DNA from: Deltaproteobacteria bacterium | GTDB taxonomy: Bacteria; Desulfobacterota; Syntrophia; Syntrophales; UBA5619 | Direction: 5' to 3' | NCBI GenBank assembly: GCA_026388365.1 | Contig: JAPLJW010000352.1 | Coordinates: forward strand, 1-12,555 | Length of the DNA: 12,555 nucleotides | In this document: positions 1-6,480 of the stretch, in pieces | Position numbering within the stretch: the stretch's first letter is position 1 | How the letters are laid out: each line of letters opens with the position of its first letter | Position numbers and translations under genes: made by a program | The notes under the pieces: model-generated | Told to the model about the DNA's origin: nothing | The model's database searches: none | The model's input: only the letters and a program-made list of their open reading frames with translations

Positions 1-1
1 C

Positions 2-520
2 TGCTATGACAACGAGGGCTACATGAACACGGGCACGCAGCGCTCCAGCGCCACCCCGATGGGGGCGCTGACCACGACGACCCCGTTCCTCACCAAGCAG
101 CAAAACAAGAAGGACATGATGAAGATCATGGAGGGGCACGACATCCCCTACCTGGCCACCTGTTCCCCCGCCTTCCCCATCGACCTCTACGACAAATTCG
201 TGAAGGCCAAGCGGATCAAGGGAACCCGCTATGTCCAGATCGCAACCCCCTGTCCCCCCGGATGGGTCTTTCCTCCCAAGGACACGGTCAAGATCGGCCG
301 CCTCGCCATAGAGACGGGAATCACCGTCCTCTACGAGATCGAAAACGGCAAGTTCCGCTTCACCGGCCGGAGCAAGACCCTGGCCGAGAAAGGGACCCGC
401 GCTCCGGTGGTCAACTTCGTGGAGAAACAGGGGCGTTACAAGAAGATGAGCATGGAGCAGTTGGGGCAGTTACAAGAAGATGAGCATGGAGCAGTTGGGG
501 CAGTTTCAGCGGTGGGTTGA
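2..520 (+). CDS. porB: 2-oxoacid (pyruvate):ferredoxin oxidoreductase beta subunit, 3' part, altered C-terminus
   Basis: The gene enters from the left edge; the open frame begins at base 2 and the methionine at 23 is internal. The peptide opens with CYDNEGYMNTGTQRSS, the conserved thiamine-diphosphate-binding segment of PorB-type beta subunits, followed by TPMGALTTTTP and the PCPPGWVFPP and IGRLAIETGITVLYEIENGKF blocks. The enzyme oxidatively decarboxylates pyruvate or a related 2-oxoacid to acyl-CoA and reduces ferredoxin in the cytoplasm of anaerobes. The substrate cannot be decided here; phenylglyoxylate-type relatives look similar. The frame as written stops at 518-520 with an odd tail, LQEDEHGAVGAVSAVG. 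A perfect 34-bp tandem duplication (436-469 and 470-503) shifts the frame. Removing one copy restores a family-like end, QFQRWVDGKWNEYLRRADA, stopping at 558-560. The catalytic fold lies upstream of the lesion, so the product may still be partly functional. I am sure of the family and the duplication, less sure that it is biological. Confidence 0.85.
   Translation, partial: CYDNEGYMNTGTQRSSATPMGALTTTTPFLTKQQNKKDMMKIMEGHDIPYLATCSPAFPIDLYDKFVKAKRIKGTRYVQIATPCPPGWVFPPKDTVKIGRLAIETGITVLYEIENGKFRFTGRSKTLAEKGTRAPVVNFVEKQGRYKKMSMEQLGQLQEDEHGAVGAVSAVG
436..505. repeat. 34-bp perfect tandem duplication inside porB
   Basis: Bases 436-469 are repeated exactly as 470-503, and the match runs two bases further (to 505). 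The period of 34 is not a multiple of three, so translation is shifted after the first copy. The second copy carries an ATG at 480 in the original frame that could in principle reinitiate a 26-residue peptide ending at 560. Confidence 0.95.
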
Positions 521-560
521 CGGCAAGTGGAATGAATACCTGAGACGGGCGGATGCATGA

Positions 561-1023
561 AGAAATCTGGAAGGCATGGGCCTCTGCCAAACCGCTGTTT
601 TCGGCGCTTTGTAAAACCCGTACCTCTCGTAGCTCAGTATTAATCTTGACTCATCCAATTTTCGTTCAAACACTCCCGGTGTGATCACTACTGGCCACAT
701 TAAAACTGAAAGGGATGCCCCACCTGTGAATATCTCCGTCTCAAAATCCTCCCTTGCATACTGCCGGAGATATAAACCGTGTCACTTTACCCACTCACTT
801 GGGAGATGAGCCAATTAAAAAACTGATGAGGAAGGCCGTCGTGCGGCTAATTTTGGCCATAGATACATACGTGCGCGTCGTAAGACCGCCTTGAAAATGT
901 CCTTTTCCTGCATCCAAAAGACGGTTAATGCCTTTGCGATGACGCTCGCTGACCAGGGTTTGATCATGATGCCGCCAGAATCACGCTTTGGCCAAGACAT
1001 CAAGTATGTTTCCGGCGCTTTTC
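561..1023. other. 463-bp stretch without a convincing gene
   Basis: No frame on either strand reads like a recognisable protein, and no tRNA or good terminator is visible. It holds an inverted repeat with 9-bp arms (730-738 and 765-773, ATATCTCCG / CGGAGATAT, 26-base spacer). A minus-strand open frame of 62 codons at 815-1003 has no ribosome-binding site or family resemblance that I can name. The character of 660-870 suggests the edge of a decayed insertion sequence, but I see no terminal repeats or transposase to prove it. Confidence 0.5.
730..773. repeat. Inverted repeat, 9-bp arms
   Basis: ATATCTCCG (730-738) pairs perfectly with CGGAGATAT (765-773) across a 26-base spacer. It is not followed by a T-run on either strand, so it does not look like an intrinsic terminator. 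It may be a structured leader or part of an old mobile element. Confidence 0.5.
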
Positions 1024-1740
1024 TCAGAAATAGACCGCGGCATACAGCAGCCCGCCGTTCCAGTTGGTGTCGAGATACAGCGTATTCGCATCCCCTTCCG
1101 ACTTTATGTTCAGGGCGAACCGATTGTATGCGGCGCCCATGGCAACGTTACGCAACAACCGATATTCCAGCCCGACCAGGAAATCCTGCAACGCCCCCTT
1201 GATCTTGTCATCATAATTGATGAAGAAAAACTGGTAGTTGAAATAGGTGGAGAAACGGGGCGTAAACTTGTACTCCGCGAACGTGCCCAGCACGGGCAGG
1301 GGCGCCGTCACTGATTCGCTCTGCGACCTATTGATGCCTGCCGCACTAATGCCGACGGATGTGCGCATCACATGGAAGCCGGCCAACACTCCGAGCTCCA
1401 CCTTTTCATCATGGAACAGGAAATACTGGTAGTTCAGCTTGTAGACTTCCAATTTAATCTCGCTGTCCACCCTTGCGTTGATCGGGAAGGTCTGGTCTCC
1501 CCAATTGATATCCCTGTCCAGCGCCCTCGATCCGTTGAGCTTGAGCGCGTACCAGGAGAAGCCGACACCGTGCTTTTCATTAACCCGGAAAAGCCCGTCC
1601 ACCCTTGCCGCGTTGGCAGAGGTCTCGCCGCCCAGGTTATCGGCGAAATCAATGTATACGCCAGCGGGCACTCTGTTCGAGTCGAGGCGCGCGGTGGTTT
1701 CGGCGTTCCCGATCGCATACCCGCCCAGCCGGAGCTTCCC
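1024..1740 (-). pseudogene. Outer-membrane beta-barrel protein, N-terminally truncated remnant
   Basis: The frame running from about 1740 down to the stop at 1024 gives ~240 residues starting KLRLGGYAIGNAETTARLDS. It shows alternating aromatic/hydrophobic strands separated by charged turns (FRVNEKHGVGFSWYALKLNG, EIKLEVYKLNYQYFLFH, FSTYFNYQFFFINY) and ends AAVYF with a terminal phenylalanine, the usual outer-membrane insertion signal of BAM substrates. There is no signal peptide. The nearest start, GTG at 1669-1671, lies inside the conserved N-terminal region and has no clear ribosome-binding site. Upstream, two TGA codons (1747-1752) and then hipA-like sequence follow immediately. I therefore read it as the 3' part of a barrel gene that lost its signal sequence and promoter in a rearrangement. 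Barrel character is well supported; the exact family is not identified. Confidence 0.7.
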
Positions 1741-2004
1741 GGCGTTTCATCAGGATTTGTCCCAACGATCAGGACATGAATCCATGAACACTCCGAAATT
1801 TGCATCCCGGGGAAAGAATTCACCGGCGGTCAAATCCAACCCTGGGTCCAGCGGGAAGGCGTGAGCGTGCTTGAGCCAGCCCGGCTCGTAAGAAAAACGC
1901 ACGCTTCCCCGGTCCCCATGGGACAACGTGCCTATCTGCTGAAGTGGGCCGTATGCAGGGTTATCAAGCCAGACCCAGATCTGTTCTCCACTTGATTTAG
2001 CCAT
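1733..2004 (-). pseudogene. hipA: HipA-family toxin kinase, frameshifted and truncated remnant
   Basis: Translation from ATG at 2002-2004 gives MAKSSGEQIWVWLDN, then RFSYEPGWL and FGVFMDSCPDRW, the N-terminal (subdomain 1) signature of HipA Ser/Thr-kinase toxins. The start has a GGAAGAGAG ribosome-binding site and overlaps the end of hipB by 8 bases, the normal hipBA arrangement. After DSCPDRW the frame reads DKS and stops at 1750-1752. Adding one G to the G-run opposite 1761-1763 instead gives RWGQILMKRREA, as expected in the family. The resemblance ends near 1733, where barrel-protein sequence begins. The kinase core is absent, so no toxin can be made. HipA normally phosphorylates glutamyl-tRNA synthetase and is held by HipB. 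Confidence 0.8.
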
Positions 2005-2335
2005 TACTCTCTTCCGTCGGCGTTTTTTTGCGCAGGGCTCTTTTCCGTTGTGGGAGTGATTCGTCCTGTAGACGCCGTCCCAAAACATCTTCTTTGGCGA
2101 TCAGCGATAAATCCTCAACCATACCCAGTACCCGCAGCACCTGGACGTAGATCCCGAAGGCAACCGAGGGATTGCCATTCTCGACCTTGTTAAGTGTCGG
2201 CCGCGAAATGTCGGCTCTGGCACAGACCGTTTCCATAGAAAAGCGTCGGCGCAGCCGCGCATCTCTGAGCCGCTGCCCGATGGCCTCCATTTCTTTCGCC
2301 GAAGCGGGGTAGATGTTAAATGTTTTTTTAGCCAT
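1997..2335 (-). CDS. hipB: HipB-like XRE-family antitoxin / repressor
   Basis: A complete 112-residue protein. The helix-turn-helix lies at about residues 18-72, with MEAIGQRLRDARLRRRFSMETVCARADISRPTLNKVENGNPSV matching the Cro/C1-type fold. The basic tail (QRKRALRKK) may reach DNA or the toxin. In intact modules HipB neutralises HipA and represses the operon. Here the partner gene directly downstream is broken, so HipB is an orphan repressor that may still act on its own promoter. The ATG at 2333-2335 has no clear Shine-Dalgarno sequence (ATTACC precedes it), while an AT-rich region with near-identical 13-bp direct repeats lies just upstream. Assignment to the HipB type rests mainly on the overlapping hipA remnant; as an isolated protein I would only call it XRE family. 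Confidence 0.85.
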   Translation of the reverse strand: MAKKTFNIYPASAKEMEAIGQRLRDARLRRRFSMETVCARADISRPTLNKVENGNPSVAFGIYVQVLRVLGMVEDLSLIAKEDVLGRRLQDESLPQRKRALRKKTPTEESNG

Positions 2336-2392
2336 AATGGTAATTATTGTTTACATAAAGCTGTGTTTTAGTCAATTGTAATTATCGTTTTT
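2336..2392 (-). promoter_or_regulatory. Probable hipB promoter and autoregulatory operators
   Basis: AT-rich leader before hipB. Two near-identical 13-mers in direct orientation, GTAATTATTGTTT (2340-2352) and GTAATTATCGTTT (2378-2390), start 38 bases apart and differ at one position. On the minus strand TTGACT (opposite 2370-2375) can serve as a -35 box; the -10 is unclear. Repeated sites of this kind fit autorepression by a HipB dimer pair. Confidence 0.45.
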
Positions 2393-2447
2393 GAGCCGCA
2401 GGCCAGTGCAAGGCATGCTTTGCCGCCTGGCACGTCCATCGATAATA

Positions 2448-2488
2448 TTCCTTGAAAATCATTACTTGACATTGTGATTTTCAAGGAA
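2448..2488. repeat. Perfect inverted repeat with 14-bp arms
   Basis: TTCCTTGAAAATCA (2448-2461) pairs without mismatch with TGATTTTCAAGGAA (2475-2488) around a 13-base loop. No T-run follows on either strand, so it is not a standard terminator. It sits between the hipB promoter and the DUF4143 fragment. Confidence 0.85.
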
Positions 2489-2519
2489 GTCCAACGCCGG
2501 CTCGACCTGTTCGCATTGC

Positions 2520-2678
2520 TCAGAGTTCAGAAGCCGCTCCATGCGCACTGCCATTCAAGACCTGGGTCTTGAGCACTTGTGGGTGATATACCCCGGCCAT
2601 CAGGAGTACCCTCTCGACGACAAGATCTCCGGCATTCCGCTTGATTCTCTCCCCCGTATTGCGAAGAGTCTCCATTAA
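2520..2678 (+). pseudogene. 3' fragment of an AAA+/DUF4143-type ATPase
   Basis: On the plus strand the frame around 2520-2678 reads SMRTAIQDLGLEHLWVIYPG followed by HQEYPLDDKISGIPLDSL, ending with TAA at 2676-2678. This is the usual C-terminal pattern of AAA+ ATPases with a DUF4143 tail (SMR.AL.DL.L..L.V.YPG...Y.LD). Only about 50 codons remain; no Walker motifs or start lie upstream, where a 14-bp-arm palindrome occurs instead. It is a different family member from the intact ATPase that follows in the opposite orientation, since their C-termini do not match. Family assignment is by remembered motif only. Confidence 0.6.
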
Positions 2679-2732
2679 CCCTTTCTGCTTCCCGTCGTTG
2701 AACCAATACCCCGCAATTTTCGTTTGTCCCCT

Positions 2733-3896
2733 TCACGATAGCACTTCTCCGTTCCACAGCAGTTTCAGGAAATCATGCCACGGCAGAATCCTGATATCCT
2801 CATGCACCCTTGGAGCGCGTTCGTTGCAGATGACAAATGCTTTTGCGGGTCGGTATTCCTGGATAAACGCCTTGAGGGGACGCAAGTCAGCGTTATCGAC
2901 CCGGCTCGTCCCTTTTACCTCGATGGCCACTTCCCCATGACCTAATATAAAATCAACTTCCAGTCCTGATTTCGTTCGCCAGAAATTCACGTCGTAGTTC
3001 AGCTCCCTGTATGCGCGATGGGCAAGCAGCTCCATCAGGATGAAATGTTCAAGCGCTCTCCCGAACTGCTCACCTTTCTCCTGGGGAATCTGGCGGTGGG
3101 TGATGGCCCCGGCAACACCGACATCGAACAGATAGAACTTGCCGGCCCTGATTATCACATTGCGGTCTTTCTGCCTCTTGTAAGGCTCGAGCATCGTGCC
3201 AAGCAGGGTATCGACAAGGATCTGGTAATATTCCTTGACGGTCTTCGCGTCTATGCCGCAGTCCCTTGCGATGTTCGCATAGTTCGTCAGCTCTCCGTGT
3301 GAATATCCCATGGCATCGAAAAACCGAGAGAAGGCAGGGATATTCCGGGTCAAGCCCTCATCGAACACCTCCTCCTTGAGATAATCCCGAACATACGCCT
3401 GCAGCGACTTATTATATTCCTCCTGCATGAAGTGCATGGGTATCATTCCCCGGTTGAGCGCGCTGAGCAGATCAAGGTCAGCCACTTCTGCCGAGACAAG
3501 CGGGTGCATCTCGTAGCGCCAGGCGCGGCCGCCAAGCAGATTCGCCTTCCCCCGTTTCAGTTTCCTTGCGCTGGAGCCGCACAGGATAAACCGCAGGCCC
3601 CTGTTTTCGATAAGCCAGTGGATTTCATCAAGCAGTTGCGGCACCTTCTGCACCTCATCAATGATGACCGGCTCCCTCAACTGCTCCGGGGCTGCCGCAA
3701 GGAGCTGCTCCCGAAGCAAGAAGGGACGCTTGACGAGTTCAAGGAAAAGGTCGGTCTTAAGCAAATCATAGCTCAGACTGTCCGGGAAAGCCGCCCTGAG
3801 AAACGTGGTCTTGCCTGTCTTCCTTGGGCCCCATAAGAAGGCGGACTGCCCCTCCGGCAGCTTGATCTTCAGCAATCTGGATATCGTTTGTATCAT
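2733..3896 (-). CDS. AAA+ ATPase with DUF4143 C-terminal domain
   Basis: A complete 387-residue protein. Residues 18-31 hold the Walker A motif (LWGPRKTGKTT), 77-83 Walker B (VIIDEVQ) and 103-113 a sensor-like FILCGSSARKL, together an AAA_14-type nucleotide-binding domain. The C-terminal half is DUF4143-like, with GLEVDF (311-316) and AIEVKG (324-329) reproducing the D...ExK pattern of PD-(D/E)XK nuclease folds. These ATPases are abundant, patchily distributed accessory genes whose cellular role is poorly defined; links to mobile elements or defence are suspected rather than shown. The ATG at 3894-3896 has an AAGGAG site nine bases upstream and a good sigma-70-type promoter beyond it. No frame damage is visible. 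It appears monocistronic. Confidence 0.88.
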   Translation of the reverse strand: MIQTISRLLKIKLPEGQSAFLWGPRKTGKTTFLRAAFPDSLSYDLLKTDLFLELVKRPFLLREQLLAAAPEQLREPVIIDEVQKVPQLLDEIHWLIENRGLRFILCGSSARKLKRGKANLLGGRAWRYEMHPLVSAEVADLDLLSALNRGMIPMHFMQEEYNKSLQAYVRDYLKEEVFDEGLTRNIPAFSRFFDAMGYSHGELTNYANIARDCGIDAKTVKEYYQILVDTLLGTMLEPYKRQKDRNVIIRAGKFYLFDVGVAGAITHRQIPQEKGEQFGRALEHFILMELLAHRAYRELNYDVNFWRTKSGLEVDFILGHGEVAIEVKGTSRVDNADLRPLKAFIQEYRPAKAFVICNERAPRVHEDIRILPWHDFLKLLWNGEVLS

Positions 3897-3925
3897 GGAT
3901 AGCGCTCCTTTTTGGTTAAACTAAT

Positions 3926-3958
3926 ATGGAGTATTATCCATTTGGGTAAATATGTCAA
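3926..3958 (-). promoter_or_regulatory. Sigma-70-like promoter of the AAA+ ATPase with a small palindrome
   Basis: On the minus strand TTGACA (opposite 3953-3958) is separated by 16 bases from TAATAC (opposite 3931-3936), about 35 bases before the ATG. An inverted repeat ATGGA (3926-3930) / TCCAT (3937-3941) surrounds the -10 and could be a repressor site. Confidence 0.55.
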
Positions 3959-4097
3959 CATTCCTGAAAATACCATCCCGCTTCACGCAACTCTTCCTCG
4001 GCCCCCCATAGATCCCGTGACACTTCTTGAACTGTAGCCACTTTTTCTTCATTTTCACCCGATACTCATTCCTCGACACTTTCCCCCTTCCGGGTTG

Positions 4098-4681
4098 CTA
4101 AGATATATCGAACACCACCTGGTCATATCGCCAGAGCCGCTCAAAGAAGGTGCACGCCAGTTCGAGCCGCAATGCCACCGTCGAGGGAGGGAGCGCGAGC
4201 TCCACGATCTCGCCGATCCTGCGGTAGCCGTCAATCGCATCAAACAAAAGCTTTTCTTTAGTATTTACGGCATATAAAGATCCCGGTAGGTGTGCGTCTG
4301 GTTGATCAGAACGGCCGCGGCCCCGGAGGGCAGCCGCTCCGCAACACAGATCGTATCCGACATTTTAATGGGCACATAGCCGGGCCATGCGTCGCCACCG
4401 AAATTGACCTGCTGCCGGGCGACAGGGCTATCATCCCGGTAAGCAACCACGCTATGGCGCACCATCGTACCCCGAAAAAGTTCGACGGCAGCGTATTGCT
4501 CCGCCGGGGAAAGCTCTGCCATCCGGGAGGCGTGCGGGATTTGTGCCATGACGCCACAGTGAGGGCTGTAAGGCGCCTGCTTTATCCACCGGCCGAATGT
4601 CATTCCTCCCCTTTTACTTGTGCGGATGAAAAGCGGATATACTTCCATGAACACGACCGTAGCACTGAAAGTCAGAGGACT
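4098..4681 (-). pseudogene. Probable class I SAM-dependent methyltransferase, C-terminal remnant with frameshift
   Basis: Two minus-strand frames form one protein. The first (from about 4681, through GTG 4652-4654, to a TAA at 4265-4267) contains VYPLFIRTSKRGGMTFGRWI, YSPHCGVMAQIPH, VELFRGTMVRHSVVAYRDD and AAAVLINQTHTYRDLYMP. Skipping one base at that stop continues as NTKEKLLFDAIDGYRRIGEI and then FFERLWRYDQVVFDIS, ending with TAG at 4098-4100. The ending resembles FFE.LWWYDQVVFD tails I associate with a group of SAM-dependent methyltransferases, but the SAM-binding motif I region would lie upstream and is missing, so the family call is tentative. Conserved sequence on both sides of one frameshift, plus loss of the N-terminus, argues for a decayed gene. 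Confidence 0.55.
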
Positions 4682-4820
4682 TCATTGGCTATGGCATCCC
4701 TTGCTCCGCCTTGGTCGCAGGGGTTTCCGCGATGGCCCGCATCATTCTTTTCATCCCTTACCCACATGATATTTTCGTTGCACCTATAACTATCATCTGT
4801 TTTATCAATGAATTTGCAAA

Positions 4821-6146
4821 CTAATGGGCGGTCGTTGGATTGCGCGACAGGACCTCCGCGATGAGGTCGGCATAGCGCGCTGCGGCGCCCCGGTTCGCCG
4901 CCACGGCCCGGCGCCCGGCTTCGCCCTTTCTGAGCAGCAGATCCGGATCATCGAGGAGCTCCCGGATGCCGCTGAAGAGTTCCTCTCCGTTCCGGACGGT
5001 GATCCCGGCGCCCGCCTCTTCGAGAAGGACCCGTTCATCGTGGAAATCGTCCATAAAAGGCCCGTGGAAAACGACCTTTCCCCAGGCAGCGGCCTCGAGG
5101 AGGTTCTGGCCGCCCTTCGACACGAGGCTCCCCCCGCAGAAGACGACGGTGGCGAGGCTGTACACCTTGAAGAGCTCGCCGATCACATCGACCAGGACAA
5201 CCCGCTCTCCGCGGCGACTCCGGCCCGCCCGGATCTCCGACATTCGGATGACGTCGGCAAAACCGGCCCGGCGGATGATCTCCGCGACGGCCTCCCCCCG
5301 CTCGATGTGGCGAGGAACCAGGATCAGCTTGAAGTCCGGCCGGTGTTCGAGCAGCCGCCGGTAAACATCCAGAATGACTGTTTCTTCTCCTTCGTGCGTG
5401 CTCCCCGCGACGAGAGCCCCCTCCCCCGGCGTCATATCCAGAACGCCGGCGATCTCCCGTTCCAGCGCCGGGGAGACCCGGGCCGCGAGGCCGTCGTACT
5501 TCGCGTTTCCGAGAACATGGATTTTTGAGGACGGCATTCCGAGGACCGCAAGCCTCTCCGCATCGATCTGCGAGATCACCCCGGCGGCGTCGAGCGCCGA
5601 GAGGATTTCCTTCCAGAAGAAACGTGTCGCCCGGTAATGGCGGAAGGAACGGGGCGAAATTCGGCCATTGGCCATCATGATCCGCGCCCCCCGCGCCCGG
5701 CAGAGCCGGATGAAATTGGGCCAGAGCTCCGTTTCCACGGGGATGAAGAGGTCGGGCCGGACCCGATCGAGAACCTTCCGGACGACGCAGGGGATATCGA
5801 GGGGATAGTAGATGCGAACCGTCGCGGCGGTCACCAGTTTCCGGGCCATCTCCCGGCCCGTCTCCGTGCTTGTGGAAAGGACGATGCACGCCCCCGGAAA
5901 ACGGGAGCGGAGGGCCGCCACGATCGGCGCGACCGCCGTCACCTCGCCGACGGAGACGGCATGAACCCAGATCCGGGGCGTTCCCGGCCCGCGGAGCCTG
6001 GAGACGATCTCCGGGGAGAGGCGGCCGAATTTTGGCCCCAGGCTGCGCCGGTACTTGCCCGTCAGGAGCATCCGCGCCCCATAGAAGGGAACGGCAAAGA
6101 CGGCCGCCGCAAAAAGGAGCACGTTATAGAGCCCGGTCCAAAACAA
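4821..6146 (-). CDS. waaA: 3-deoxy-D-manno-octulosonic acid (Kdo) transferase
   Basis: A complete 441-residue GT30 enzyme. It transfers Kdo from CMP-Kdo to the lipid A precursor at the cytoplasmic face of the inner membrane. Residues 5-28 form the N-terminal membrane anchor. The donor-acceptor signatures are present: WVHAVSVGEV (60-69, with Glu68 at the position of the catalytic base), ETELWPN (138-144), GSTHEGEE (248-255), LVPRHIERG (276-284) and GGSLV..GGQNLLEAAAWGK (338-357). Length is normal. The start chosen is TTG at 6144-6146, because AGAGGTGA lies just upstream, the frame closes 18 codons further up and no ATG in frame fits. The gene is visibly more GC-rich than its neighbours and undamaged. 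Other LPS genes such as lpxK or msbA are not adjacent, so it stands alone here. Confidence 0.95.
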   Translation of the reverse strand: MFWTGLYNVLLFAAAVFAVPFYGARMLLTGKYRRSLGPKFGRLSPEIVSRLRGPGTPRIWVHAVSVGEVTAVAPIVAALRSRFPGACIVLSTSTETGREMARKLVTAATVRIYYPLDIPCVVRKVLDRVRPDLFIPVETELWPNFIRLCRARGARIMMANGRISPRSFRHYRATRFFWKEILSALDAAGVISQIDAERLAVLGMPSSKIHVLGNAKYDGLAARVSPALEREIAGVLDMTPGEGALVAGSTHEGEETVILDVYRRLLEHRPDFKLILVPRHIERGEAVAEIIRRAGFADVIRMSEIRAGRSRRGERVVLVDVIGELFKVYSLATVVFCGGSLVSKGGQNLLEAAAWGKVVFHGPFMDDFHDERVLLEEAGAGITVRNGEELFSGIRELLDDPDLLLRKGEAGRRAVAANRGAAARYADLIAEVLSRNPTTAH

Positions 6147-6480
6147 GCCATCACCTCTTGGGACGACTTTGCAACAGGTCGCTTTTCCCCTGTTTTGTCA
6201 TGCCGCGCTTAACACAGCATCCAGTGTTTTCAAGTATTCCCGGACGCCGGCGGTTTCCGATATGACGGTTAGGGGGACTTTTTACGAGGGCATCTCTTTT
6301 GACAACGCCGAAAAACCCCAGCGTTGTGCTGAAGCTTCCTCCTATGCGATCGCTTTCACCGGAACATCGTCCATATTTCGCGCCATCCATACCACGGCCG
6401 CCGCGGAGCCGCAAGCGAAAGGCCGATCCCGCTCGATTCCAAAGAAGGCTGTCGGCTTCTGAATCCTGCGGAACATGAGT
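6147..6480. other. 334-bp intergenic stretch between the OmpA-like gene and waaA
   Basis: No convincing gene. It should carry the waaA promoter, but I cannot point to clear boxes. Two hairpins are visible: ACAACGC / GCGTTGT (6302-6308 and 6321-6327), and a bulged one 15 bases past the OmpA-like stop (6435-6465). Around 6185-6285 the sequence resembles a degenerate copy of the dispersed GGAATGACA-type intergenic repeats frequent in deltaproteobacteria, from memory only. Confidence 0.4.
6435..6465 (-). terminator. Bulged stem-loop downstream of the OmpA-like gene
   Basis: On the minus strand GATTC and AGAAG pair with CTTCT and GAATC around an 8-base loop, with a small bulge. It begins about 15 bases after the stop codon at 6481. 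There is no U-run, so it may protect the mRNA 3' end or assist termination rather than act as a classic intrinsic terminator. Confidence 0.3.

Noticed and set aside
815..1003. Minus-strand 62-codon frame as a gene
   Set aside because: No ribosome-binding site, no domain and no operon context; possibly part of a decayed mobile element, but unproven.
1372..1864. Overlapping plus-strand frames opposite the barrel remnant
   Set aside because: The minus frame has beta-barrel periodicity and a C-terminal Phe; the plus frames have no recognisable features.
3955..4066. Minus-strand frame ending DLWGAEEELREAGWYFQEC as a small gene
   Set aside because: It has no start codon or ribosome-binding site and overlaps the ATPase promoter. 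It may be a relic, but it cannot be supported.
5035..5889. Long minus-strand open frame (284 codons) inside waaA
   Set aside because: It is a GC-rich shadow of waaA in another frame, dominated by Arg/Gly/Pro with no motifs; the waaA frame carries all family signatures.
4824..6265. Several plus-strand open frames opposite waaA
   Set aside because: They are antisense shadows caused by high GC content; the compositions are Arg/Pro-rich without domains or ribosome-binding sites.
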